A stretch of 47,123 nucleotides of DNA from Clostridia bacterium. Its GTDB lineage: Bacteria; Bacillota; Clostridia; Oscillospirales; Acutalibacteraceae. The stretch covers positions 1 through 47,123 of the forward strand of contig JAFQON010000005.1 of the NCBI GenBank assembly GCA_017403185.1, given 5' to 3'. Positions 24,916 through 33,150 of this stretch are shown here, piece after piece. Numbering within the stretch: position 1 is the stretch's first letter; each line of letters begins with the position of its first letter. Under the pieces are notes generated by a model. The model saw nothing but the letters and a program-made list of their open reading frames with translations, was not told where the DNA came from and made no database searches. Position numbers and translations under genes: made by a program.

Positions 24916-25524
24916 TCACTTTTCATTTTTGTTAATCAAAGTATAACTTCTTATAAACAAGTTTTTATCGCTCAACAGAAGATTGATTTTTTCTCTGAAT
25001 TCATTATACTCTTCATCCTCAACATAATGCTTTGCGTAGCCCTCGCTGCCGTATTTTTCTTTAGTGTGAAGGTATGCACGCTCAATCATTTCATCCACCG
25101 TGCAATCCGGCTGATGCTTGAGAGTATAGGCATGGGTGCGCCTGAGAAAATCGTCAACATCCGTTGAGCGGTCTGCGGATGAGATTATTTTGCCGTAATC
25201 GCTTCGGGGCTCATGATTTGCGGATGCTCTGTGGTCCTCAATCGCTTCTTTGATAATCAGTCTTTCACCTTCGCTGAAAAACGCCTTCATATCCTCGTTT
25301 TCATAAAACATCTTTGCGGAGAGTGTTTCGTGATTTTTCTTATCTATATGATGGGCGATGTCGTGGAAGGCGGCGATTGCATAAAGCATATCGGTGTTGA
25401 TTTTTTCAAACTGCTCCGCAAAGCGCATGCACCTTTCAGTCACATAGCGGATATGCTCAATCCCGTGACCGCTGTCGTTATTATCATAAAGGGGCAGAAT
25501 TTTTGTTTCAATATAATTCTTCAT
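24916..25524 (-). CDS. HD-domain phosphohydrolase (YedJ-like)
   Basis: 202 residues. HD-superfamily metal phosphohydrolase: GHGIEHIRYVTERCMRF gives the first His, AIAAFHDIAHH the His-Asp pair, then KEAIEDHRAS and SSADRSTDVDDF the last Asp. The pattern is that of the small YedJ/YpgQ-type HD proteins, some of which hydrolyse nucleoside di- or triphosphates. It starts 1 bp after the Nudix stop on the same strand, so both form one unit. Substrate not readable from sequence. Confidence 0.85.
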   Translation of the reverse strand: MKNYIETKILPLYDNNDSGHGIEHIRYVTERCMRFAEQFEKINTDMLYAIAAFHDIAHHIDKKNHETLSAKMFYENEDMKAFFSEGERLIIKEAIEDHRASANHEPRSDYGKIISSADRSTDVDDFLRRTHAYTLKHQPDCTVDEMIERAYLHTKEKYGSEGYAKHYVEDEEYNEFREKINLLLSDKNLFIRSYTLINKNEK

Positions 25525-25525
25525 A

Positions 25526-25993
25526 TCATTTATAAATCAAAGTGTCAGGCTCATCTTCGTGCCATAAGCCGTAGGCTTCATTCAGGTTATCATCGAAAAA
25601 CATCGGTATATAATTGCCGAAATTCTTTGAAAGCTTTTGGTATTTCAGTTCATCGGGAGATATCCAGAAAACCCTGCCTTCGTCGGTTTCAGCGAGCAAT
25701 TCGCCGCTGAAATCGTTTGTTTTGTAAAGAAAAACAATGTATCTGTCCGAGCGGGTTTTATGCACCCAATGAATAATGCCGCAATGGTGCAGGTTTTGTA
25801 TATCAAGCCCCGTTTCCTCTTTCACCTCACGGATTGCCGAGTCAACAATGCTCTCATACTGCTCAACATGACCGCCGGGGAATGAAAGACCCGTCCAGCT
25901 TTTTCTTCTCTCCTGCACAAGCACTCTGCCTGTTTCCTTATCCTCAACCATCACCATGTTGGTGAATTCAACCGTTCCTTTTTCCGTTCTCAT
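25526..25993 (-). CDS. Nudix hydrolase (MutT/8-oxo-dGTP-type)
   Basis: 155 residues. The Nudix box fits G-x5-E-x7-R-E-U-x-E-E-x-G-U: GHVEQYESIVDSAIREVKEETGL, given here as GHVEQYE then SAIREVKEETGL. N-terminal ERRKSWTGLSFPGG and C-terminal DEGRVFWISPDEL are typical of the 8-oxo-dGTP diphosphatase-like branch. First gene of a two-gene unit with the HD protein; AGGAG lies 5-6 nt before the ATG at 25993 on the minus strand. Confidence 0.92.
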   Translation of the reverse strand: MRTEKGTVEFTNMVMVEDKETGRVLVQERRKSWTGLSFPGGHVEQYESIVDSAIREVKEETGLDIQNLHHCGIIHWVHKTRSDRYIVFLYKTNDFSGELLAETDEGRVFWISPDELKYQKLSKNFGNYIPMFFDDNLNEAYGLWHEDEPDTLIYK

Positions 25994-26021
25994 TTTGTGC
26001 TCCTATGTATAATGTAATAAA

Positions 26022-26073
26022 ATAATACCATATTTTCAAATTCGTTGCAACCAAAGTATTAATATGGTATAAT
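26022..26073. promoter_or_regulatory. divergent promoter pair sharing one palindromic -35 box
   Basis: TTGCAA (26045-26050) is its own reverse complement. Seventeen bp to the right lies TATAAT (26068-26073, plus) and 17 bp to the left TATTAT on the minus strand (26022-26027). Both -10 boxes are preceded by TGG (extended -10). The outer parts form an inverted repeat (ATAATACCATAT against ATATGGTATAAT, 11 of 12 matching). The pair would drive the Nudix-HD unit leftward and the HD gene at 26091 rightward. Confidence 0.6.
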
Positions 26074-26090
26074 CAAAATCGGGTGATATT

Positions 26091-26699
26091 ATGGAAAAGT
26101 TTAAGTTTATAAAAGACGAAAAGCTTAAAAATCAGATAAAATTCGTTATGGTGATTGACGAGATGAAAAATATCTTTCGCCGCAACCTGATTATTGACGG
26201 CTCAAGGCGTGAAAACGATGCCGAGCATTCGTGGCATCTTGCAATGCTTGCGATGATTCTTGAAGAGTACAGCGCAGAAAAAATCGACCTTGAAAGAGTG
26301 CTTAAAATTGCCCTTGTGCACGATTTGATTGAGGTTTATGCGGGTGACACCTTCGCCTATGACGAAAAGGGCTATGAGGATAAAGAGGAGAGAGAAAAGC
26401 AGGCGGCGGATAAGCTTTTCGGTATGCTTGACAGCACGCAGGGAGCTGAAATCCGAGCACTATGGGATGAATTCGAAGCAATGGAAACTGCCGAAAGCCG
26501 CTATGCCAATGCTATAGACCGCATTCAGCCTCTTATTCTCAACTATATGACAAACGGTCACACCTGGAAGCTGGGCGATGTGCATTCAACGCAGATTTAC
26601 AAGCGAATGGATATTATCCGCACCGCAACGCCCGAGCTGTGGCACATTGTTGAGGGGATTATAAACACCTCAATTGAAATCGGAATATTGAAACCTTAA
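26091..26699 (+). CDS. HD-domain 5'-deoxynucleotidase-like protein (YfbR/HDDC2 type)
   Basis: 202 residues. Members hydrolyse deoxynucleoside 5'-monophosphates. The HD pattern is RRENDAEHSWHLAMLAMIL (first His), ALVHDLIEVYAGDTFAYD (His-Asp and the E-x4-D typical of YfbR) and YANAIDRIQPLILNY (last Asp). The only visible ribosome site, GGGTGAT, is just 4-5 nt from the ATG, so the leader is very short (~11 nt). Divergent to the Nudix-HD unit across a shared promoter region, which groups three nucleotide-cleaning enzymes. Confidence 0.87.
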   Translation: MEKFKFIKDEKLKNQIKFVMVIDEMKNIFRRNLIIDGSRRENDAEHSWHLAMLAMILEEYSAEKIDLERVLKIALVHDLIEVYAGDTFAYDEKGYEDKEEREKQAADKLFGMLDSTQGAEIRALWDEFEAMETAESRYANAIDRIQPLILNYMTNGHTWKLGDVHSTQIYKRMDIIRTATPELWHIVEGIINTSIEIGILKP

Positions 26700-26791
26700 T
26701 AAACTTGTAACTATTTTAATTATTTATTTGTAATCCACGCCGTTTACAATAAAACTGTTCCGTGGGATTGATTTTTTCAGAGGTGAAGCCG

Positions 26792-27481
26792 ATGTATACC
26801 GTACTCGTCTGCGATGATGACATCGCAATACTTGATTCCGTTGAAATTTATCTGAAGCTCGAAGGGTATAATGTGCTGCGTGCCGAAAACGGCAGGGGCG
26901 CAGTTGAGCAGGTTAAGAATAATGAGGTGCACTGCGTTATTCTTGACATCATGATGCCTGATATGGATGGCTTGCAGGCAACGCTCAAAATGCGTGAAAA
27001 GCACAATATCCCCATAATACTGCTTTCTGCCAAAAGCGAAGATACCGATAAAATAACGGGGCTTTCATTCGGTGCGGATGACTATGTTACAAAGCCCTTT
27101 AATCCGCTTGAGCTTATGGCAAGGGTGAAGTCGCAGATAAGGCGCTACACCATGCTCGGCTCGATGGAGATAAAGGAAGGCGTTATAACAACGGGGGGAC
27201 TTTCGCTCGATACGCTTGCAAAGGAGCTTACCCTTGACGGCGAGCCCGTGAAGCTCACTGCAACGGAATTCGGCATAGTCAGCGTGCTGATGGAAAATCT
27301 CGGCAGAGTGCTTTCAACGGGTCAGATTTATGAGGCTGTGTGGGATGAGCCCGCCTGCTATGCGGAAAAAACGGTTACGGTACATATCAGAAGAATCCGA
27401 GAAAAAATTGAAATCAATCCCAAAGAGCCCAAATATTTAAAGGTGGTGTGGGGAATTGGATACAAAATCGAAAAGTATTAA
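26792..27481 (+). CDS. OmpR-family response regulator
   Basis: 229 residues. Receiver domain: CDDD (Asp8-10 acid pocket), phosphoacceptor Asp52 in VILDIMMPDMDG, LLSAKSE Thr/Ser position, and TKPFNPLEL with the conserved Lys. C-terminal winged helix from ~130: LTLDGEPVKLTATEF, RVLSTGQIYEAVW and VTVHIRRIREKI, then KYLKVVWGIGYKIE. Start chosen at 26792 with AGAGGTGAAG upstream; an ATG/TTG-type start at 26762 would overlap that site. Its 3' end overlaps the kinase gene by 26 bp. Confidence 0.95.
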   Translation: MYTVLVCDDDIAILDSVEIYLKLEGYNVLRAENGRGAVEQVKNNEVHCVILDIMMPDMDGLQATLKMREKHNIPIILLSAKSEDTDKITGLSFGADDYVTKPFNPLELMARVKSQIRRYTMLGSMEIKEGVITTGGLSLDTLAKELTLDGEPVKLTATEFGIVSVLMENLGRVLSTGQIYEAVWDEPACYAEKTVTVHIRRIREKIEINPKEPKYLKVVWGIGYKIEKY

Positions 27482-30140
27482 ACACAGCAGATGGCTGAAG
27501 CTTGCCGCACTTATTCTGGCAATTCTTATGTTCTTTATGGCAGGGAACTTTGCGAGTCTTTTTATAAAGGGCTTCGCCAATTTCAACATTTATGCAAATC
27601 CCGGGGATTTCACAAACACCTATGTGTTCCGCGATCAGATGAATTCATACATATGGTCTGTTTACTATGAGGGGCAGACAAATATTTATGAAACCTTTGA
27701 TGAATTCGTGAAATCCGAAGATGCAAAGGCATATGAAGAAAAATATGTTGAGCAGGCAAAAGATGTTGAGGAAGCTTACAAGCTGCTTGATGCGTCTGGG
27801 ATTGAGGTTTATGTTGATGCGCAGAATCGCTACCGCTATGCACTGACTCATAAGGGGATAAGGTATTTCTTCAACTGCGGCGGCACCCGCATTTCAAAGG
27901 ATGCTTTTGACACCTATGATTATGCTGATTATGAAGATGAAACCGAACCTTCTGAGCAAACAACGGCACTTGACGGCAGCATGAGCGCAGCCGATGTTGA
28001 AATCACCGATAACGGCAACGGTTTGCTTTTTCACGACCCTCATGCAGGCGGCGATGCACCTGAGTATATAAAGGAGATATCGGATGCGCTTGAGGTCGTT
28101 CACAATGTTGACGGTCACAGAGATTACGGTGAGAGCACAAAAGAAAGGCTTCTCGAGGTTATTGAAAACAATCGTGCAATAGGTCTTGAAAACGCTTATT
28201 ACGACAGCTTTTACAATTATTATTCAAATGCAACCTCAAATGTTGAGAGCATAAACTATGCCATTTTCTACAAAGACAGCGGTGAGGTTTACACAAACTG
28301 CGGAATAACCGCAGAGGATTCCGATGAGGCGATTTATAAGAAGCTGAATGTGACAAGATGGGCAGAAGAATGCAAAAACGGCGAATATAAGCTTCTTGCA
28401 GGCTACAAAAGCAACACCGCAAACAGCTTTTATGCAACTGCACATGAATGGCTTTTCGGCTTATGGGAAAAAAACATTTTCGGGAATGCCAACAGCGAAA
28501 TCGTAACCGAAACAGAAAAGGTTTATTTTTCTTATAACGAAGATTACAAAGGCTCAGACCCGTTTACAAACATCAAAAATTCCTTTGAAAGCTACGGCAA
28601 GGGTCATTCGCTGACAGCTTATTTTGTGCTGACCTTTGTGTGCTTTGCAGTTGCCTGTGCAGCGTGCATTTATCTTCTCTCCGCCGCAGGCAAAACCGCA
28701 GACGGAACAAAGATTAATTTCTTTGACAAGGTGCCGGTTGAAATCAATTGGGCGCTCGGTCTTGCCGTTATGGCAGGTGTTGCAACCCTTGCGGGAGTTA
28801 TGGTTGCTTATGAAATGTTCCCGTTTGATGCGCTTCATTCCGGCAGACGCAGCAGTGAGATTGTTTATGCCGCATATGATTCGGCGGCAGGGCTTACAAG
28901 TGTTGTCAAGGGTATTTGCGTTTCAGCATTCTTTATGATATGGACGGGTCTTAATGCAAGCCTGCTCAGAAATATCCGCAGCAAAACCTTCTTTAAGTAT
29001 TCAATTGTTTTCTTCCTTCTCAGGCCGCTTAAATGGATTTTCAAAAAGCTGTGGAAGCTGAGCAAGAGAGTGTTTGATAAAATCGGCTATATATTCACCT
29101 GCGATTATTCGAGGGGTCAGGGCAAAAAATTCAAGCTGCTTGCCTGCACGGGCACGGCACTGTTTATGCTTGCAACAATAATTTATTATTGCATAGCAGG
29201 CGGATGTATAAGCTACGGCGATGAATTTCTTGGCTTTATTTTGCTGCTTCTCGGTATTATCGGCGACGGTGCGGTCATTACTTTTATTCTGCTTCTCATT
29301 ACATCTCAGCACAGGCTTATGTCGGCTGTTTCGGACATGAGAAACGGCAGAGTCACTCAGGGCATTGACAAAAAGTATATGCCGCCGTTTATGAAGAGGT
29401 TTGCGGATGATATCCTCTTTATGCAGGACGGTCTGCAAAAGGCGGTTGACAGTGCCGTCAAGGACCAACGCATGAAAGCGGAGCTTATAACGAATGTTTC
29501 GCATGACCTCAAAACTCCGCTTACCTCAATAGTGAATTATGTTGACCTGCTCAAGAAGTGCGAAATTGAGGACGAAACGGCGCAGAGGTATGTTTCCATT
29601 CTCGATGAAAAGTCGCACAAAATGAAAAAGCTTATCGAGGATTTGGTTGAGGCATCAAAGGCATCCTCGGGTGCGGTTGAAATACACCCCGTAAAGCTTA
29701 ACCTTTGCGAATTTGCTGCTCAGGCTGTGGGCGAGCATGAGGATGAGCTCAGGAATCACAATATCGAAGCAGTGCTCAAAATGCCTGAGGAGCCCGTTTT
29801 TGTTATTGCGGATGCTCAGAAAACCTCAAGAATTGCCGAGAATCTTTTCTCAAATATCAGAAAGTATGCGCTTGAAGGCACAAGAGTTTATGTGGATGTT
29901 GTGCAGGGCAAGGATTTCAGCATGATAACCTTCAAGAATGTTTCGAAGCATCAGCTTGATGTTTCCGCCGAGGAGCTCACTCAACGCTTTGTGAGGGGCG
30001 ATGCCTCACGCTCGGGCGAGGGCAGCGGTCTCGGGCTTTCAATAGCCAAGGATTTGTGCGAGCTGCAAAACGGCAAGCTGCTGCTGCAGACAGACGGTGA
30101 CTTGTTCAAAGCCATTATCGCTCTGCCGACGGTGAAATAA
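27456..30140 (+). CDS. membrane sensor histidine kinase with multiple membrane segments
   Basis: 894 residues. Membrane helix at about 14-38, then a large outer domain (40-385) rich in Tyr, Asn and acidic residues without a family I recognise, then about five further membrane segments (about 385-405, 430-450, 480-500, 558-582, 592-615). The kinase core has TNVSHDLKTPLTSIVNYVDLL with phosphoacceptor His683, an N-box SRIAENLFSNIRKYA and a G-box GEGSGLGLSIAKDLCEL. Start is TTG at 27456 behind GGTGGTGTGGGG, 26 bp inside the regulator gene. It would phosphorylate the adjacent OmpR-type regulator. No exporter gene lies beside it, so the target is unknown. Confidence 0.92.
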   Translation: MDTKSKSIKHSRWLKLAALILAILMFFMAGNFASLFIKGFANFNIYANPGDFTNTYVFRDQMNSYIWSVYYEGQTNIYETFDEFVKSEDAKAYEEKYVEQAKDVEEAYKLLDASGIEVYVDAQNRYRYALTHKGIRYFFNCGGTRISKDAFDTYDYADYEDETEPSEQTTALDGSMSAADVEITDNGNGLLFHDPHAGGDAPEYIKEISDALEVVHNVDGHRDYGESTKERLLEVIENNRAIGLENAYYDSFYNYYSNATSNVESINYAIFYKDSGEVYTNCGITAEDSDEAIYKKLNVTRWAEECKNGEYKLLAGYKSNTANSFYATAHEWLFGLWEKNIFGNANSEIVTETEKVYFSYNEDYKGSDPFTNIKNSFESYGKGHSLTAYFVLTFVCFAVACAACIYLLSAAGKTADGTKINFFDKVPVEINWALGLAVMAGVATLAGVMVAYEMFPFDALHSGRRSSEIVYAAYDSAAGLTSVVKGICVSAFFMIWTGLNASLLRNIRSKTFFKYSIVFFLLRPLKWIFKKLWKLSKRVFDKIGYIFTCDYSRGQGKKFKLLACTGTALFMLATIIYYCIAGGCISYGDEFLGFILLLLGIIGDGAVITFILLLITSQHRLMSAVSDMRNGRVTQGIDKKYMPPFMKRFADDILFMQDGLQKAVDSAVKDQRMKAELITNVSHDLKTPLTSIVNYVDLLKKCEIEDETAQRYVSILDEKSHKMKKLIEDLVEASKASSGAVEIHPVKLNLCEFAAQAVGEHEDELRNHNIEAVLKMPEEPVFVIADAQKTSRIAENLFSNIRKYALEGTRVYVDVVQGKDFSMITFKNVSKHQLDVSAEELTQRFVRGDASRSGEGSGLGLSIAKDLCELQNGKLLLQTDGDLFKAIIALPTVK

Positions 30141-30144
30141 AATT

Positions 30145-30168
30145 AAAGCCGCCCATTCGGGCGGCTTT
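30145..30168. terminator. terminator after the histidine kinase gene
   Basis: AAAGCCGCCC / GGGCGGCTTT, perfect 10-bp stem with an ATTC loop, 4 bp after the kinase stop. Confidence 0.85.
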
Positions 30169-30180
30169 CAGACTGTTGTA

Positions 30181-30209
30181 AACCCCCGTGTCACACGACA
30201 CGGGGGTTT
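30181..30209. terminator. terminator, likely for the convergent P-type ATPase gene
   Basis: AACCCCCGTGTC / GACACGGGGGTT, perfect 12-bp stem with an ACAC loop; it lies 10 bp beyond the ATPase stop and can serve both directions. Confidence 0.7.
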
Positions 30210-30218
30210 GCTATGGCA

Positions 30219-32924
30219 TTATTTGTTTTTTGCAGCTGCTCGCTGAATTGCCTTGATAATTTCAACAATGGGAATTACAAGGAATGCAAGGCCGATTGAA
30301 ATACCGTATTCAAGACCGCTGAGGTGAGTGAAGCCGAAGAGTGCTGCAACGGCATCAACCTCTACAAGCACGGTTGTGAGAACAAGTGAAAGAACCATTG
30401 CGCCGTAGAGCACGATGTTATGCGATTTCTGACCGAATGCCATGCCGAGAACAGAGCCTCTTTGTGAACGCATATTGAAGGAGTGGAAGATTTCACACAT
30501 TGACATTGTGAAGAATGCCATTGTCATACCGTTCTGGCATTCAAAAGCTTCTTTCATATGAGTGAATGAGAAGCTCCATACGCCGCCGTTTGCAAGCATA
30601 ACGCCTGTGAAATATGATGCAAGAGTAAGGATTGTTACAAGCACGCCCTGATAGAACACATCAAAGCCCATGCCGCCTGCGAAAACGCCTTCCTTGCTGT
30701 TTCTGGGCTTGCGCTGCATGATATCTCTCTCGGGCTTTTCAAGGCCGAGAGCAAGAGCGGGAATACTGTCCGTTACAAGGTTTATGAAAAGAAGGTGAAC
30801 GGGTTTGAGAATCGTAAAGTTAAGGATTGTTGCAATGAAAATTGAGAGAACCTCTGAAAGGTTTGAGCCGAGAAGGAACTGTATTGCCTTTCTGATGTTG
30901 TCATAGATTCTTCTGCCTTCCGAAACGGCGGCAACGATGGTTGCGAAGTTATCGTCTGCAAGAACCATATCGGCAACATTCTTTGTAACATCGGTGCCCG
31001 TGATACCCATGCCCACGCCGATATCCGCACTCTTGATTGAGGGGGCATCGTTAACACCGTCGCCCGTCATGGCAGTAATCATGCCTCTTGCACGCCATGC
31101 GTTGACAATTCTTGTTTTATGCTCGGGCTGAACTCGTGCATATACTCTGAACTCGGTAACTCTCTCTGCAAAATCCTCGTCGCTGATTTCGTTGAGCTGT
31201 GCGCCCGTGATTGCGCCCGACGCATCTTCAATAATACCGAGCTCCATTGCGATTGCAACGGCGGTGTCCTTATGGTCGCCCGTAATCATAATGGGAGTGA
31301 TGCCTGCCGAACGGCATTCCTCGATAGCAGCCTTAACCTCAGGTCTTACGGGGTCAATCATACCTGTAAGACCAACAAACACAAGGTCATTTTCAAGTGT
31401 TGCGGGAGCAAAATCAGCAGGAGCCGCATCGTATTTTTTGAGAGCAACGGCAAGCACACGCAGTGCCTTATCCGCCATTCTCTTGTTATCCGCAAGCACA
31501 GCCGCCCTGATATCCTCGGTGAAGGGAACAACTTTGCCGTCGATAAGTGCGCTTGTGCAGATTTTGAGAATTTCATCGGGAGCACCCTTGGTATACTGAA
31601 CAATGCCGTCTGCCGTGTTGTGAACGGTTGACATCATCTTTCTGCCCGAATCAAAGGGAGCTTCGCCGATTCTGGGAGCATTTGCAACAAGGTCATTTTT
31701 GTTAAGACCAAGCGTATTTGCATAGTTAACAAGTGCTGCCTCGGTGGGCTCGCCCGTAACCTCGCCCGCATCATCAATTTCGGCATCGCAGCAAAGAGCC
31801 ATCGCCTTTGCGATAAGAGCCTCATCGTCGCCGTAATGGTCAACAACGGTCATCTTGTTCTGAGTGAGAGTGCCTGTTTTATCCGAACAGATTATCTGAG
31901 CACAGCCGAGAGTTTCAACGGCAGTGAGCTTTCTGATAATCGCATTTTTCTTTGACATATTGGTAACGCCGATTGAAAGAACGATTGTAACAACCGCAGC
32001 AAGGCCCTCGGGGATAGCCGCAACCGCAAGGGATACAGCAACCATAAAGCTGTCAAGGAACACAAGGCCGTCAAAGCCGCCCTTAAGAAGGCTCGATATC
32101 ACCTGGAAGCCGAGAAGGAATACGCAGATGCCGAGAACAAGCTTTGTGAGAATTTTTGAAAGCTGTGCAAGCTTTATCTGAAGGGGAGTCTGACCCTCTT
32201 CAGCCTGAGAAATGGCATCGGCAATCTTGCCCATTTCGGTATCCATACCCGTGCCTACAACAACAGCTTTGCCTCTGCCGTAAACAACAACGGAGCCCAT
32301 ATATGCCATATTTTTTCTGTCGCCGAGAGGAACTTCGCCGTTCTCACCCGCTTCAAGAACATCGGTCTTTTTATTGACGGGAACGGATTCACCGGTAAGT
32401 GCCGCCTCTTCAACCTTCATGCTGGCATTTTCAAAAATTCGGCAGTCAGCGGGCACTGCATCGCCTGCTTCAAGCACAATAACATCACCAACAACAAGAT
32501 CTTCACTGCGCACGGACACAAGCTTGCCGTCACGGATTACCTTTGACATTGCGGCGCTCATCTCCTGAAGCGCTTCAATAGCCGCCTCCGCCTTGCTCTC
32601 CTGAACAACGCCGAGAATTGTGTTGATAACAACAACCGCAAGAATGATTACGGTATCCGTGGGGAATGTGAGCCCGCCTTCGTGCATATAATGCTCAACA
32701 TTCTCTGTAACAGCCGAAATAACAGCCGCAATGATAAGAATAATAATCATCGGGTCCGAAAGCTGTTCAAGAACACGCTTGAACATTGTTTTCTTTTCGC
32801 CTTCTTTGAGCTTGTTTTTTCCGTTTTCGGCAAGCCTTTTTTCAGCTTCAGCGGTTGAAAGACCGCTCGCTGAGCTGTTGACTTTTTTGAATACGGAGTC
32901 AACCTGTTCGAGGTAGAACTTCAT
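30219..32924 (-). CDS. P2A-type cation ATPase, predicted Mn2+/Ca2+ exporter
   Basis: 901 residues. N-terminal cation-ATPase segment, about ten membrane helices, actuator motif ALTGESVPV, phosphorylation site SDKTGTLTQNKM (Asp about 348), MITGDHKDTA and the hinge TGDGVNDAPSIK. AAIPEGLAAVVTI in M4 is the PEGL motif of the SERCA/PMR1 group, so sequence alone says Ca2+ or Mn2+. The upstream yybP-ykoY riboswitch tips the prediction to Mn2+ export, as for Bacillus/Lactococcus YoaB-type pumps. I chose the ATG at 32924 with AAAGGA upstream; the longer frame would translate the riboswitch itself. Confidence 0.95.
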   Translation of the reverse strand: MKFYLEQVDSVFKKVNSSASGLSTAEAEKRLAENGKNKLKEGEKKTMFKRVLEQLSDPMIIILIIAAVISAVTENVEHYMHEGGLTFPTDTVIILAVVVINTILGVVQESKAEAAIEALQEMSAAMSKVIRDGKLVSVRSEDLVVGDVIVLEAGDAVPADCRIFENASMKVEEAALTGESVPVNKKTDVLEAGENGEVPLGDRKNMAYMGSVVVYGRGKAVVVGTGMDTEMGKIADAISQAEEGQTPLQIKLAQLSKILTKLVLGICVFLLGFQVISSLLKGGFDGLVFLDSFMVAVSLAVAAIPEGLAAVVTIVLSIGVTNMSKKNAIIRKLTAVETLGCAQIICSDKTGTLTQNKMTVVDHYGDDEALIAKAMALCCDAEIDDAGEVTGEPTEAALVNYANTLGLNKNDLVANAPRIGEAPFDSGRKMMSTVHNTADGIVQYTKGAPDEILKICTSALIDGKVVPFTEDIRAAVLADNKRMADKALRVLAVALKKYDAAPADFAPATLENDLVFVGLTGMIDPVRPEVKAAIEECRSAGITPIMITGDHKDTAVAIAMELGIIEDASGAITGAQLNEISDEDFAERVTEFRVYARVQPEHKTRIVNAWRARGMITAMTGDGVNDAPSIKSADIGVGMGITGTDVTKNVADMVLADDNFATIVAAVSEGRRIYDNIRKAIQFLLGSNLSEVLSIFIATILNFTILKPVHLLFINLVTDSIPALALGLEKPERDIMQRKPRNSKEGVFAGGMGFDVFYQGVLVTILTLASYFTGVMLANGGVWSFSFTHMKEAFECQNGMTMAFFTMSMCEIFHSFNMRSQRGSVLGMAFGQKSHNIVLYGAMVLSLVLTTVLVEVDAVAALFGFTHLSGLEYGISIGLAFLVIPIVEIIKAIQRAAAKNK

Positions 32925-32951
32925 TTGGGTCAATCCTTTCTGTTCTGATAT

Positions 32952-33087
32952 AAAAAAGACCCTTGACAGAGAACCTTGCTTTTCTCTGTCAAAGGTCTTG
33001 CTTCCCATTAGGGCCGTTTGCCAGATGCGCTGAGCATCGGTTGTTGACAATCGGTTATGACGGAGCCATTAAGCTACTCCCCTTTAA
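32952..33087 (-). ncRNA. yybP-ykoY manganese riboswitch with terminator platform
   Basis: On the minus strand the conserved AAAGGGGAGTAGC (33085-33073) and AAGCAAGACCTTTG (33003-32990) are the two signature strands of the yybP-ykoY aptamer; AAAGG and CCTTT close P1. Downstream, AGACCTTTGACAGAGAA (32998-32982) pairs with TTCTCTGTCAAGGGTCT (32973-32957), followed by six T, a strong terminator. It shares the strand AGACCTTT with P1, so aptamer folding and termination exclude each other: an ON switch when Mn2+ is bound. Confidence 0.93.
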
Positions 33088-33096
33088 CTTAGCCTT

Positions 33097-33125
33097 ATTT
33101 TACCATACAAAAAAATAATTGTCAA
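33097..33125 (-). promoter_or_regulatory. promoter of the riboswitch-ATPase transcript
   Basis: Minus strand TTGACA (33120-33125), 17-bp spacer, TAAAAT (33097-33102) preceded by TGG (extended -10). It starts the transcript a few bases before the aptamer. Confidence 0.85.
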
Positions 33126-33150
33126 TAATGCAAAATTCAAATATTGTTGA

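Noticed and set aside
26700-26791. Repeated TTGTAA sites and a CCACG/CGTGG pair before the response regulator as terminator or operator
   Set aside because: The stem is short with a loop of about 20 nt and no T-run, and the direct repeats are too AT-rich to separate from chance; no clear promoter could be placed either.
32925-33050. N-terminal extension of the P-type ATPase frame
   Set aside because: The upstream part of the frame is the yybP-ykoY riboswitch and terminator; AAAGGA before the ATG at 32924 marks the start.
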